A stretch of 64,000 nt of DNA, from the NCBI RefSeq assembly GCF_005843885.1, contig NZ_CP040443.1:1922001-1986000 (forward strand), read 5' to 3'. A model generated the notes under the pieces. That model did no database searches and had not been told where the DNA came from. It was given only the letters and a program-made list of their open reading frames with translations. The position numbers and the translations under genes were made by a program. Of this stretch, positions 1 through 13,242 are shown piece by piece. The stretch's first letter is position 1, and each line of letters opens with the position of its first letter. Origin of the DNA: Escherichia sp. E4742. GTDB taxonomy: Bacteria; Pseudomonadota; Gammaproteobacteria; Enterobacterales; Enterobacteriaceae.

Positions 1-20
1 CAATAAAAGAGGCGATATCG

Positions 21-605
21 GTGAATCTGATGACGACGATAACAGGCGTTATACTGGCGGGCGGTAAAGCCAGACGAATGGGCGGCGTAGATAAAGGATT
101 GCTTGAATTAAACGGCAAACCGCTGTGGCAACATGTCGCTGACGCGCTTATGACGCAGCTATCTTACGTCGTGGTTAATGCCAATCGTCATCAGGAAATC
201 TATCAGGCAAGTGGTCTGAAAGTAATAGCGGATTCACTGGCGGATTATCCTGGCCCGCTGGCGGGAATGCTTTCGGTAATGCAGCAGGAAGCAGGTGAGT
301 GGTTTCTGTTTTGTCCGTGCGATACGCCTTATATTCCCCAGGATTTAGTCTCCCGGCTTAATCATCAGCGCAAAGATGCACCTGTTGTGTGGGTCCATGA
401 CGGTGAACGCGATCATCCAACTATTGCTCTGGTAAATCGCGCTATTGAGCCGTTGTTGCAGGAATATCTGCAAGCAGGAGAACGCCGGGTAATGGCATTT
501 ATGAATCTTGCTGGCGGTCACGCGGTTGATTTTAGCGACCGTAAAGAAGCATTTGTGAACATGAATACGCCAGAGGAGCTTGCCCGATGGCAGGAAAAAC
601 AATGA
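21..605 (+). CDS. mobA: Molybdenum cofactor guanylyltransferase MobA
   Basis: MobA transfers GMP from GTP to molybdopterin-Mo, making the bis-MGD cofactor of enzymes such as nitrate and formate dehydrogenases; it acts in the cytoplasm. The 194-residue length equals the E. coli protein. The N-terminal nucleotide-binding signature LAGGKARRMGG lies at residues 12-22, followed by DKGLLELNGKPLW. Translation can start at GTG 21, preceded by AGAGGCG, or at ATG 30, three codons in; I kept the GTG because it gives the family length. The stop overlaps the start of mobB by 19 bp, so the two are translationally coupled. Confidence 0.96.
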   Translation: MNLMTTITGVILAGGKARRMGGVDKGLLELNGKPLWQHVADALMTQLSYVVVNANRHQEIYQASGLKVIADSLADYPGPLAGMLSVMQQEAGEWFLFCPCDTPYIPQDLVSRLNHQRKDAPVVWVHDGERDHPTIALVNRAIEPLLQEYLQAGERRVMAFMNLAGGHAVDFSDRKEAFVNMNTPEELARWQEKQ

Positions 606-1105
606 TACCGCTACTCGCCTTTGCCGCGTGGAGCGGCACCGGTAAAACGACGCTGTTGAAAAAACTTATCCCGGTATTATGCGCCAGAGGGATCCGCCCG
701 GGGCTGATTAAACATACGCATCATGATATGGATGTCGATAAACCGGGCAAAGATAGCTATGAGCTGCGCAAGGCTGGCGCGGCACAAACCATCGTTGCCA
801 GCCAGCAGCGATGGGCCTTGATGACAGAAACACCAGACGAAGAAGAGCTGGATCTGAATTTTCTCGCAAGCCGAATGGATACCTCAAAGCTGGATCTGAT
901 TCTGGTTGAAGGGTTCAAGCATGAAGAGATCGCGAAGATTGTGCTGTTTCGCGATGGTGCCGGACATCGACCGGAAGAATTAGTGATAGACAGGCATGTT
1001 ATTGCTGTAGCCAGTGATGTGCCGATTAATCTTGATGTCGCGTTACTGGATATTAATGATGTTGAGGGGCTGGCTGATTTTGTGGTGGAGTGGATGCAAA
1101 AGTAG
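587..1105 (+). CDS. mobB: Molybdopterin-guanine dinucleotide biosynthesis adapter MobB
   Basis: MobB is a GTP-binding protein that assists MobA in bis-MGD synthesis; it is not essential for cofactor formation in E. coli. A Walker A motif (WSGTGKTT) sits at residues 15-22, and the HTHHD and LVEGFKHE segments are typical of the family. At 172 residues it is about three shorter than the K-12 protein as I recall it, ending at MQK. It overlaps the end of mobA and lies in the same operon, convergent with the rRNA operon to its right. Confidence 0.95.
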   Translation: MAGKTMIPLLAFAAWSGTGKTTLLKKLIPVLCARGIRPGLIKHTHHDMDVDKPGKDSYELRKAGAAQTIVASQQRWALMTETPDEEELDLNFLASRMDTSKLDLILVEGFKHEEIAKIVLFRDGAGHRPEELVIDRHVIAVASDVPINLDVALLDINDVEGLADFVVEWMQK

Positions 1106-1123
1106 GAGGGATAATGCAAGGAT

Positions 1124-1156
1124 GGATAAAACGCGCCAGCGTCGCATCCGGCATTT
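1124..1156. repeat. Single REP-like palindrome
   Basis: The stretch reads AACGCGCCAGCGTCGCATCCGGCA in part, which matches the half-BIME pattern seen in full at 14.4-14.6 kb. It lies just after mobB and before the rRNA terminators. It may stabilise the mobAB transcript end. Confidence 0.55.
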
Positions 1157-1170
1157 TTTCTGCATCAACG

Positions 1171-1199
1171 CAAAAAGGCCATCCTGACGGATGGCCTTT
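1171..1199 (-). terminator. rRNA operon terminator T2
   Basis: Read on the minus strand, AAAGGCCATCC and GGATGGCCTTT form an 11-bp stem with a short loop, followed by TTTTT. It is the second of two hairpins after the 5S gene and matches the rrn T2 arrangement of E. coli. Confidence 0.88.
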
Positions 1200-1330
1200 C
1201 GCTTTATTTGATGCCTGGCAGTTTATGGCGGGCGTCCTGCCCGCCACCCTCCGGGCCGTTGCTTCGCAACGTTCAAATCCGCTCCCGGCGGATTTGTCCT
1301 ACTCAGGAGAGCGTTCACCGGCAAGCAACA

Positions 1331-1370
1331 GATAAAACAAAAGGCCCAGTCTTCCGACTGAGCCTTTCGT
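1331..1370 (-). terminator. rRNA operon terminator T1
   Basis: On the minus strand the hairpin AAAGGCTCAGTC/GACTGGGCCTTT is followed by TTGTTTTATC. This is the familiar rrn T1 terminator, directly after the 3' end of 5S rRNA. Confidence 0.92.
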
Positions 1371-1378
1371 TTTATTTG

Positions 1379-1498
1379 ATGCCTGGCAGTTCCCTACTCT
1401 CGCATGGGGAGACCCCACACTACCATCGGCGCTACGGCGTTTCACTTCTGAGTTCGGCATGGGGTCAGGTGGGACCACCGCGCTAAGGCCGCCAGGCA
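1379..1498 (-). rRNA. rrf: 5S ribosomal RNA
   Basis: On the minus strand the gene begins TGCCTGGCGGCC and ends CTGCCAGGCAT, exactly 120 nt, with the terminal helix closed by these ends. It is the last gene of the rRNA operon and is followed by the T1 and T2 terminators. Its genomic neighbours (mobB on one side, hemG at the other end of the operon) correspond to rrnA of E. coli. Confidence 0.97.
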
Positions 1499-1597
1499 AA
1501 TTCTGTTTTATCAACACGTCTTTCTTCGACATGTCGATGTAATCTGTATCAGGCTGAAAATCTTTCTCTCAATCCGCCAAAACATCTTCGGCGTTGT

Positions 1598-4499
<2,902 letters not shown>

Positions 4500-4680
4500 T
4501 CACAACCCGAAGATGTTTCGTAAAACACCATCGTGTTGCGAAAATTTGAGAGACTCACGAACAACTTGCGTTGTTCAGTGTTTCAATTTTCAGCTTGATC
4601 CAGATTTTTAAAGAGCAAAACTTCGCAGTGAACCTTTGCAGGTACACTCTGAAGTATTTTTTATTTAATCACTACAGAGA

Positions 4681-4756
4681 TGGTGGAGCTATGCGGGATC
4701 GAACCGCAGACCTCCTGCGTGCAAAGCAGGCGCTCTCCCAGCTGAGCTATAGCCCC
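4681..4756 (-). tRNA. alaT: tRNA-Ala (TGC anticodon)
   Basis: On the minus strand the gene starts GGGGCTATAGCTCAGCTGGG, has the anticodon loop CTTTGCACG with TGC, the TTCGATC T-loop, and ends in an encoded CCA: 76 nt. It lies in the 16S-23S spacer next to tRNA-Ile, as in rrnA, rrnD and rrnH of E. coli. Confidence 0.97.
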
Positions 4757-4798
4757 ATAACATGTAGTTAAAACCTCTTCAAATTTGCGGTGCAAATT

Positions 4799-4875
<77 letters not shown>

Positions 4876-4943
4876 GTAGAGGTTTTACTGCTCATTTTCA
4901 TCAGACAATCTGTGTGAGCACTGCAAAGAACAGTTCTTTAAGG

Positions 4944-6485
<1,542 letters not shown>

Positions 6486-6615
6486 AAAAGTTTGATGCTC
6501 AAAGAATTAAACTTCGTAATGAATTACGTGTTCACTCTTGAGACTTGGTATTCATTTATCGTCTTGCGACGTTAAGAATCCGTATCTTCGAGTGCCCACA
6601 CAGATTGTCTGATAA

Positions 6616-6628
6616 ATTGTTAAAGAGC
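6616..6628 (-). promoter_or_regulatory. rRNA leader boxA antitermination site
   Basis: The minus strand reads GCTCTTTAACAAT, the rrn boxA core recognised by the NusB-NusE antitermination complex. It lies in the leader between promoter P2 and the 16S gene, as in all E. coli rrn operons. Confidence 0.9.
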
Positions 6629-6666
6629 AGTGCCGCTTCGCTTTTTCTCAGCGGCGCGGGGTGTGC

Positions 6667-6694
6667 ATAATACGCTTTCCCGCTACAGAGTCAA
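6667..6694 (-). promoter_or_regulatory. rRNA promoter P2
   Basis: On the minus strand a -35 box TTGACT (6689-6694) and a -10 box TATTAT (6667-6672) are separated by 16 bp. The position just upstream of the leader and boxA fits rrn P2, the weaker, less regulated promoter. Confidence 0.88.
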
Positions 6695-6784
6695 GCATTT
6701 TTTTGCTTTTCTCTGTCAGGATTCTCAGGAGAATCCCGCTGACCCGGCGGCGTGTTTGCCGTTGTTCCGTGTCAGTGGTGGCGC

Positions 6785-6812
6785 ATTATAGGGAGTTATT
6801 CTGAGCTGACAA
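6785..6812 (-). promoter_or_regulatory. rRNA promoter P1
   Basis: On the minus strand TTGTCA (6807-6812) and TATAAT (6785-6790) are 16 bp apart, followed by GCGCCACCACTG with the start near 6777. The A+T-rich stretch at 6813-6840 is the UP element that contacts RNA polymerase alpha. Fis sites would lie further upstream, running into the 3' end of hemG. Confidence 0.92.
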
Positions 6813-6873
6813 GAGGAAATTTAAAATAATTTTCCGAATGCGCGTTTTTTATTCTTTATGCTTATTTCGACGC

Positions 6874-7407
6874 CTATCTGTTGGTTAATTGAGCTATTTC
6901 TCGGGCAAAATTCGCGACCTGCTCCCAATCGGTATAGACAACCTCTTTGCGCGTATCTGTTTCTCCGCCTGACATCTTCATAATCAGCTTGATCATAAAG
7001 CGGTCGTACCAACGATAGCGTGGATAACGCAGCGCCCCGGCAATAACGGCACAGCGATCGGGGCGCCATTGTGAGTTCATCAGAAACTTCCGCGCGTAGC
7101 TGTTAGTCTGCACAGTACGCTTCTCCGGTTTACGCGCCACCAGGTTTACGGAGTAAAAGGCGCTCGGCATTGAGTTCAGCTGCGTCGCATGTTTTTTGAC
7201 AAACTCCTGGAACGCAGAATGGTAGTGACCGTAGCGAATAGAAGCACCAATGACCACGCGATCGTAGTTTTCCCACTGTGGCTCTTCAATGCGGTGCACA
7301 TTAGCAACATCCGCCTGTATCCCCAGTTCTTTCAGTTCCGAAGCCAGGTAGGAGGCAATCTCGCGCGTTTGTCCGTCCCTTGTTGAGAAAAGAATTAATG
7401 TTTTCAC
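6874..7407 (-). CDS. hemG: Menaquinone-dependent protoporphyrinogen IX dehydrogenase HemG
   Basis: HemG is an FMN enzyme of the flavodoxin family that oxidises protoporphyrinogen IX to protoporphyrin IX, passing electrons to quinones. The N-terminus MKTLILFSTRDGQT is the flavodoxin phosphate-binding loop, and the long-chain insert typical of HemG (residues about 110-145, KFLMNSQWRPDR onward) is present. The product is 177 residues; the K-12 protein is 181 and ends LTDKPTLK, whereas this one ends QLTNR, a small C-terminal difference. It lies 11 bp after trkH, in the same direction, and its end abuts the rRNA promoter region. Confidence 0.95.
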   Translation of the reverse strand: MKTLILFSTRDGQTREIASYLASELKELGIQADVANVHRIEEPQWENYDRVVIGASIRYGHYHSAFQEFVKKHATQLNSMPSAFYSVNLVARKPEKRTVQTNSYARKFLMNSQWRPDRCAVIAGALRYPRYRWYDRFMIKLIMKMSGGETDTRKEVVYTDWEQVANFAREIAQLTNR

Positions 7408-7418
7408 GTATTACTCCA

Positions 7419-8870
7419 TCATTCACGCCAGAAAGTCGGGGTAAAGAGCACCAGCAATGTAAAGACCTCAAGACGACCAAACAGCATGTTGGCAATCAGG
7501 ATCCATTTAGCCACCGGGTTCATGCTGGTAAAGTTATCAGCAACCACGCCAAGCCCTGGCCCCAGGTTATTCAATGTCGCAACAACCGAGGCAAAGGCAG
7601 AAAAGTCATCCACGCCCGTGGCGATTATCGCCAGCATACTGACAATAAACACCAATGCATAGGCGGAGAAAAATCCCCAAACGGCTTCGAGGATACGTTC
7701 CGGCAGTGCACGGTTCCCCAGCTTAATGCTGTAGACGGCGTTCGGATGCACTAGTCGTTTCAGCTCACGGTTCCCCTGCTTAAACAGCAGCAGGATGCGG
7801 ATCACTTTCAGGCCGCCGCCCGTTGACCCGGCGCAACCGCCGATAAAAGCTGAACATAAAAGCAGTACCGGCAAAAAGAGCGGCCAACGGGCAATGCTGT
7901 CTGTCGTAAATCCGGCAGTCGTCGCCATCGACACCACCTGGAAAAATGCCTGATTAATCGTCATCAGCGCCGAACTGTAGACATTATGAAACCACAGTAC
8001 GAGGGTACAAATAACCACCAGCGTAAACTGTACGCCGATAAACATGCGAAATTCCGGATCGCGCCAGTAAACCTTCAGACTACGCCCACTTAGCAGCGAG
8101 AAGTGCAGACCGTAGTTACAGCCGGAGATCAGCAGGAAGATAGCAATGATAGTGTTAATGGTCGGGCTATCGAAATAGCCAACGCTGGCATCATGGGTTG
8201 AGAAGCCGCCAATGGCGATTGTCGCAAAGCTATGACCGATGGCATCAAAGGCATCCATTCCAGCAAACCACAACGCCAGCGCACAGGCGACGGTCAACAA
8301 GACATAAATCAGCCACAAGGTTTTCGCCGTTTCCGCAATACGCGGGCGCATTTTGTTATCTTTCAGCGGGCCGGGCATTTCCGCGCGATAGAGCTGCATC
8401 CCACCCACGCCGAGGATAGGCAGTATCGCAACCGCCAACACGATGATCCCCATCCCGCCAAACCATTGCAGCATCTGGCGATAAAAGAGGATGGCATGAG
8501 GGAGCGAATCCAGCCCCACCAGCGTAGTGGCCCCCGTGGTGGTCAGGCCGGAGAAAGATTCAAAAAACGCATCGGTAATCGTGAGGTTCGGGCTTTCCGA
8601 GAAGATAAAAGGGAGCGCACCGACGCTACCCAGCACGGTCCAGAACAGCACCACGATCAGAAACCCTTCACGAGATTTCAGTTCGCCCTTCTCTTTACGG
8701 TTCGGCCACCACAGCATAGAGCCAATGGCGAGGGCGACAAAAAAGGTCTGGGTAAAAGCGCGGCCCGCTCCATCCCGGTAGATGAGTGCTACCAGCCCAG
8801 GAATAATCATCGTCCCTGAAAACAAGATGACCAGTAGTCCAACGATTCGGGTAATGGCGCGAAAATGCAT
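7419..8870 (-). CDS. trkH: Trk system potassium uptake channel TrkH
   Basis: TrkH is the membrane pore of the low-affinity, constitutive Trk potassium transporter; it works with the NAD(H)-binding ring protein TrkA. The 483 residues match E. coli TrkH. The four pore-loop filter regions of the TrkH/KtrB family are visible, for example TTTGATTL near residue 110, ATIAIGGFSTH near 218, ATTAGFTTDS near 318 and NNLGPGLG near 433. It is followed closely by hemG. Confidence 0.96.
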   Translation of the reverse strand: MHFRAITRIVGLLVILFSGTMIIPGLVALIYRDGAGRAFTQTFFVALAIGSMLWWPNRKEKGELKSREGFLIVVLFWTVLGSVGALPFIFSESPNLTITDAFFESFSGLTTTGATTLVGLDSLPHAILFYRQMLQWFGGMGIIVLAVAILPILGVGGMQLYRAEMPGPLKDNKMRPRIAETAKTLWLIYVLLTVACALALWFAGMDAFDAIGHSFATIAIGGFSTHDASVGYFDSPTINTIIAIFLLISGCNYGLHFSLLSGRSLKVYWRDPEFRMFIGVQFTLVVICTLVLWFHNVYSSALMTINQAFFQVVSMATTAGFTTDSIARWPLFLPVLLLCSAFIGGCAGSTGGGLKVIRILLLFKQGNRELKRLVHPNAVYSIKLGNRALPERILEAVWGFFSAYALVFIVSMLAIIATGVDDFSAFASVVATLNNLGPGLGVVADNFTSMNPVAKWILIANMLFGRLEVFTLLVLFTPTFWRE

Positions 8871-8908
8871 CTCTGCCGCTTCCTTAGTTCTGCAAAACGA
8901 AGTGGGGA

Positions 8909-9526
8909 TTATTCTTCAATCGCTAACAATTGCAATGAACCACGGCTAAAATCCGCCAGCTTTGCGGAAAATTCAGCCACTTTCGCTGCCGGAAGCGCCA
9001 CCCGCAGCAGAACGAATGCCTGATAATCACTGTTGATAATTTTGCCGTCACACTGCCCCAGCAACGCTTCAATGCCGGTTAACTGACTATATTCACATTG
9101 CAAAGTATATTCGGTTAATGGCGTCTTGCGTTGGGTCGTTAGCTGGCGCAGCGCCTGATTCACGCCGCCGCCATACGCTTTCACTAACCCACCGGTGCCC
9201 AGCAATATGCCGCCGTAGTAGCGCACCACCACAGCGGTAATTTCCCCGACGCCGCTGCCCATTAGCTGGGCGAGCATCGGTTTACCTGCCGTTCCCGCCG
9301 GCTCCCCGTCGTCAGAGAAACCCAGCTGTTGAGAATCATCCGGCGCACCCGCCACCCACGCCACGCAATGGTGGCGGGCATCGGGGTGTTCTGCCCGCAC
9401 CGATTCAACAAACGCTTTCGCCGCCTCAACGCCATCGGTATGCGCCAACATCGTCATGAAGCGGCTCTTTTTGATCTCTTCAACGACCGTGACCGGTGCC
9501 GCAGGAATTAACCAGCTTTCCATCAC
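8909..9526 (-). CDS. yigZ: IMPACT family protein YigZ
   Basis: YigZ belongs to the UPF0029/IMPACT family, whose N-terminal domain relates to a ribosomal S5-like fold and whose C-terminal domain is ferredoxin-like. The family hallmark region, [11 protein letters not shown] near residue 20 and [12 protein letters not shown] near 50, then [14 protein letters not shown] and [15 protein letters not shown], is complete. Its exact role is unsettled; the eukaryotic relative affects translation control. The start codon overlaps the pepQ stop (ATGA), so it is coupled to pepQ. Confidence 0.93.
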
Positions 9527-10854
9527 GCCAGTTTCAGATCCCGGGTCATGTTTTCCACGTTGTTTTCGTGGATCACCACGTTGTCTTCGATACGAATGCC
9601 GCCGAACGGTTTCAGTGCTTCAATTTTCTGCCAGTTGAAGTGTTTGCTGAACTGCCCTTCACGCCACGGTGCCAGCAGCGATTCGATGAAGTAGATACCC
9701 GGTTCGATGGTTAACACCATGCCCGGCTGGAGAATACGGGTGCAGCGCAGGTACGGATATTTTGCCGGTGCCGCGAGGTGCGTACCGCTATCATCCTGCA
9801 TAAAACCGGCTACGTCATGCACCTGCAGGCCCAGCGGATGGCCGATACCATGCGGCATAAACGGTCCGGTGAGATCGTTTTCGACCATCGCTTCTTCACT
9901 CATATCGGTGATGATTTGATGTTTACGCAGCAGTTTGGCGATGCGCTGATGGAACTGGATGTGGTAATCCACATAGCTGACGCCTGCTTTCATGGTAGCG
10001 ATCAGCGCCAGTTGTTCATCATTAACGTCTTTCACCAGCTGCGCGTAGTCGTTGTCGCTTTTTGCCGACCAGGTACGAGTCAGGTCAGCCGCATAACCGT
10101 TATATTCAGCCCCGGCATCCAGAAGGAAGCTGCGCATCTCTTCCGGTGCCTGATGATCTAGTTTGGTGTAATGCAACACCGAAGCGTGTTCGTTAAGCGC
10201 CACAATGTTGCTGTAAGGTACGTCGGTATCACGATGACCGGTCGCGGTCAGATAGGCAATGTTGATATCGAACTCGCTCATGCCAGAACGGAACGCTTCT
10301 TCTGCCGCGCGATGACCGTTGACCGCCATTTTCTGCGCTTCACGCATACAGGCCAGTTCGTACTCGGTTTTGAAGGAGCGGTAGTAATGCAGGTAGTCGA
10401 TAACCCCTTTCGGGTTGATGTTGCTGGCCTCAATACCCAGTTGCAGCGCACGTTCCGGCACCGGACCGATATAACCGATATTGCCGCGCGCAGCAGGCAG
10501 CAGGCTACCAATGCCATCGGCTTTCGGCAGCGCGATCACTTCCACGTCTTCAGTCCAGAAAGAGGTCGGCAGCGGTTCGACGTTGTGCCAGTAATCAACT
10601 GGCAGATAGAACCACAGTTTCGGCTTGTTCACGCCATCCACCAGCAACCAGCAGTTTGGCACCTGAGTTACCGGCACCCACGCTTTGAATTGCGGGTTCA
10701 CTTTAAACGGGTAGGGATGATCGTCGAGAAAAACATTGAACAGCTCGCCGGAGTGAATAAGTAATGCATCCAGCTTGAAGCGCGCCAGCGCATCGCGAGT
10801 CCGTTCTTGTAAGGTAGCTATATGATTTTTATAGAGCGAGGCCAGTGATTCCAT
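9523..10854 (-). CDS. pepQ: Xaa-Pro dipeptidase PepQ
   Basis: PepQ is a cytoplasmic dimanganese prolidase that cleaves dipeptides with C-terminal proline and can also hydrolyse organophosphate triesters. The 443 residues equal the E. coli protein. The pita-bread metallopeptidase ligands are in place: [17 protein letters not shown] carries the two aspartates, HGIGHPLG the histidine, TIEPGIYF and IRIEDNVV the glutamates. It is divergent from fadB across 189 bp and is followed by yigZ with a 4-bp overlap. Confidence 0.96.
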
Positions 10855-11001
10855 TTTTTACCCTTCTGTTTTTTTGACCTTAAGTCTCCGCATCTTAGCA
10901 CATCGTTCATCCAGAGCGTGATTTCTGCCGAGCGTGATCAGATCGGCATTTCTTTAATCTTTTATTTGCATATTTTTAACACAAAATACACACTTCGATG
11001 C

Positions 11002-11018
11002 ATCTGGTACGACCAGAT
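11002..11018 (+). promoter_or_regulatory. FadR operator of fadBA
   Basis: The 17-mer ATCTGGTACGACCAGAT is the known FadR recognition sequence in the fadBA promoter, a near-perfect palindrome 25 bp before the fadB start. FadR represses here unless long-chain acyl-CoA is bound. Confidence 0.92.
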
Positions 11019-11043
11019 CACCTTGCGGATTCAGGAGACTGAC

Positions 11044-13233
11044 ATGCTTTACAAAGGCGACACCCTGTACCTTGACTGGCTGGAAGATGGCATTGCCGAA
11101 CTGGTATTTGATGCCCCAGGTTCAGTTAATAAACTCGACACTGCGACCGTCGCCAGCCTCGGCGAGGCCATCGGCGTGCTGGAACAGCAATCAGATCTAA
11201 AAGGGCTGCTGCTGCGTTCGAACAAAGCAGCCTTTATCGTCGGTGCTGATATCACCGAATTTTTGTCCCTGTTCCTCGTTCCCGAAGAACAGTTAAGCCA
11301 GTGGCTGCATTTTGCCAATAGCGTGTTTAATCGCCTGGAAGATCTGCCGGTGCCGACCATTGCTGCCGTCAACGGCTATGCGCTGGGCGGTGGCTGCGAA
11401 TGCGTGCTGGCGACCGATTATCGTCTGGCGACGCCGGATCTGCGTATCGGTCTGCCGGAAACCAAACTGGGCATCATGCCGGGCTTTGGCGGTTCTGTAC
11501 GTATGCCACGTATGCTGGGCGCTGACAGTGCGCTGGAAATCATTGCCGCCGGTAAAGATGTCGGCGCGGATCAGGCGCTGAAAATCGGTCTGGTGGATGG
11601 CGTAGTCAAAGCAGAAAAACTGATTGAAGGGGCGATGGCGGTTTTACGCCAGGCCATTAACGGCGACCTCGACTGGAAAGCGAAACGTCAGCCGAAGCTG
11701 GAACCGCTAAAACTGAGCAAGATTGAAGCCACCATGAGCTTCACTATCGCTAAAGGGATGGTCGCGCAAACGGCGGGGAAACATTATCCGGCCCCCATCA
11801 CCGCAGTAAAAACCATTGAAGCTGCGGCCCGTTTTGGTCGTGAAGAAGCATTAAATCTGGAAAACAAAAGTTTTGTCCCGCTGGCGCATACCAACGAAGC
11901 CCGCGCACTGGTCGGCATTTTCCTTAACGATCAATATGTAAAAGGCAAAGCGAAGAAACTCACCAAAGACGTTGAAACACCGAAACAGGCCGCTGTACTG
12001 GGCGCAGGTATCATGGGTGGCGGCATCGCTTACCAGTCCGCGTGGAAAGGCGTGCCGGTTGTCATGAAAGATATTAACGACAAGTCGTTAACCCTCGGCA
12101 TGACCGAAGCCGCGAAACTGCTGAACAAGCAGCTTGAGCGCGGCAAGATCGATGGTCTGAAACTGGCTGGCGTGATCTCCACAATCCACCCAACGCTCGA
12201 CTACGCCGGGTTTGACCGCGTGGATGTTGTGGTAGAAGCGGTTGTCGAAAACCCGAAAGTGAAAAAAGCCGTACTGGCAGAAACCGAGCAGAAAGTACGC
12301 CCGGATACCGTGCTGGCGTCTAACACTTCAACCATTCCTATCAGCGAACTGGCTAACGCGCTGGAACGCCCGGAAAACTTCTGCGGGATGCACTTCTTTA
12401 ACCCGGTGCACCGAATGCCGTTGGTAGAAATTATTCGCGGCGAGAAAAGCTCCGACGAAACCATCGCGAAAGTCGTCGCATGGGCGAGCAAGATGGGCAA
12501 AACGCCGATTGTGGTTAACGACTGCCCCGGCTTCTTTGTTAACCGCGTGTTGTTCCCCTACTTCGCCGGTTTCAGCCAGCTGCTGCGCGACGGCGCGGAT
12601 TTCCGCAAGATAGACAAAGTGATGGAAAAACAGTTTGGCTGGCCGATGGGTCCGGCATACCTGCTGGACGTCGTCGGGATTGATACCGCGCATCATGCCC
12701 AGGCGGTGATGGCAGCAGGCTTCCCGCAACGGATGCAGAAAGATTATCGCGATGCCATCGACGCGCTGTTTGATGCCAACCGCTTTGGTCAGAAGAACGG
12801 CCTCGGTTTCTGGCGTTATAAAGAAGACAGCAAAGGTAAGCCGAAGAAAGAAGAAGACGCCGTCGTTGACGACCTGCTGGCAGAAGTGAGCCAGCCGAAG
12901 CGCGATTTCAGCGAAGAAGAGATTATCGCCCGCATGATGATCCCGATGGTCAACGAAGTGGTGCGTTGTCTGGAAGAAGGCATTATCGCGACTCCGGCAG
13001 AAGCGGATATGGCGCTGGTCTACGGCCTGGGCTTCCCTCCGTTCCACGGCGGCGCGTTCCGCTGGCTGGACACACTCGGCAGCGCGAAATACCTCGATAT
13101 GGCACAGCAATATCAGCACCTTGGCCCGATGTATGAAGTGCCGGAAGGTCTGCGTAATAAAGCGCGTCATAACGAACCGTACTATCCCCCGGTTGAACCA
13201 GCCCGTCCGGTTGGCGACCTGAAAACGGCTTAA
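11044..13233 (+). CDS. fadB: Fatty acid oxidation complex alpha subunit FadB
   Basis: FadB joins enoyl-CoA hydratase/isomerase and 3-hydroxyacyl-CoA dehydrogenase in one chain, and with FadA forms the aerobic beta-oxidation complex. From ATG 11044 (RBS CAGGAG) it is 729 residues, the E. coli length; an open frame extends 42 codons upstream but has no support. Catalytic residues are visible: Glu119 in GGGCE and Glu139 in GLPETK of the crotonase domain, the NAD-binding GAGIMGGG near residue 320, and His450 in MHFFNP. A FadR operator precedes the gene and fadA follows after 9 bp. Confidence 0.97.
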   Translation: MLYKGDTLYLDWLEDGIAELVFDAPGSVNKLDTATVASLGEAIGVLEQQSDLKGLLLRSNKAAFIVGADITEFLSLFLVPEEQLSQWLHFANSVFNRLEDLPVPTIAAVNGYALGGGCECVLATDYRLATPDLRIGLPETKLGIMPGFGGSVRMPRMLGADSALEIIAAGKDVGADQALKIGLVDGVVKAEKLIEGAMAVLRQAINGDLDWKAKRQPKLEPLKLSKIEATMSFTIAKGMVAQTAGKHYPAPITAVKTIEAAARFGREEALNLENKSFVPLAHTNEARALVGIFLNDQYVKGKAKKLTKDVETPKQAAVLGAGIMGGGIAYQSAWKGVPVVMKDINDKSLTLGMTEAAKLLNKQLERGKIDGLKLAGVISTIHPTLDYAGFDRVDVVVEAVVENPKVKKAVLAETEQKVRPDTVLASNTSTIPISELANALERPENFCGMHFFNPVHRMPLVEIIRGEKSSDETIAKVVAWASKMGKTPIVVNDCPGFFVNRVLFPYFAGFSQLLRDGADFRKIDKVMEKQFGWPMGPAYLLDVVGIDTAHHAQAVMAAGFPQRMQKDYRDAIDALFDANRFGQKNGLGFWRYKEDSKGKPKKEEDAVVDDLLAEVSQPKRDFSEEEIIARMMIPMVNEVVRCLEEGIIATPAEADMALVYGLGFPPFHGGAFRWLDTLGSAKYLDMAQQYQHLGPMYEVPEGLRNKARHNEPYYPPVEPARPVGDLKTA

Positions 13234-13242
13234 GGAGTCACA

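Noticed and set aside
4571..4771. A 66-residue frame ending across tRNA-Ala (MRDRTADLLRAKQALSQLS part)
   Set aside because: It is the translation of the tRNA-Ala complement, a frequent false gene call, with no RBS or family.
10918..11043. Upstream extension of fadB by 42 codons
   Set aside because: It crosses the promoter and FadR operator, has no RBS and exceeds the family length.
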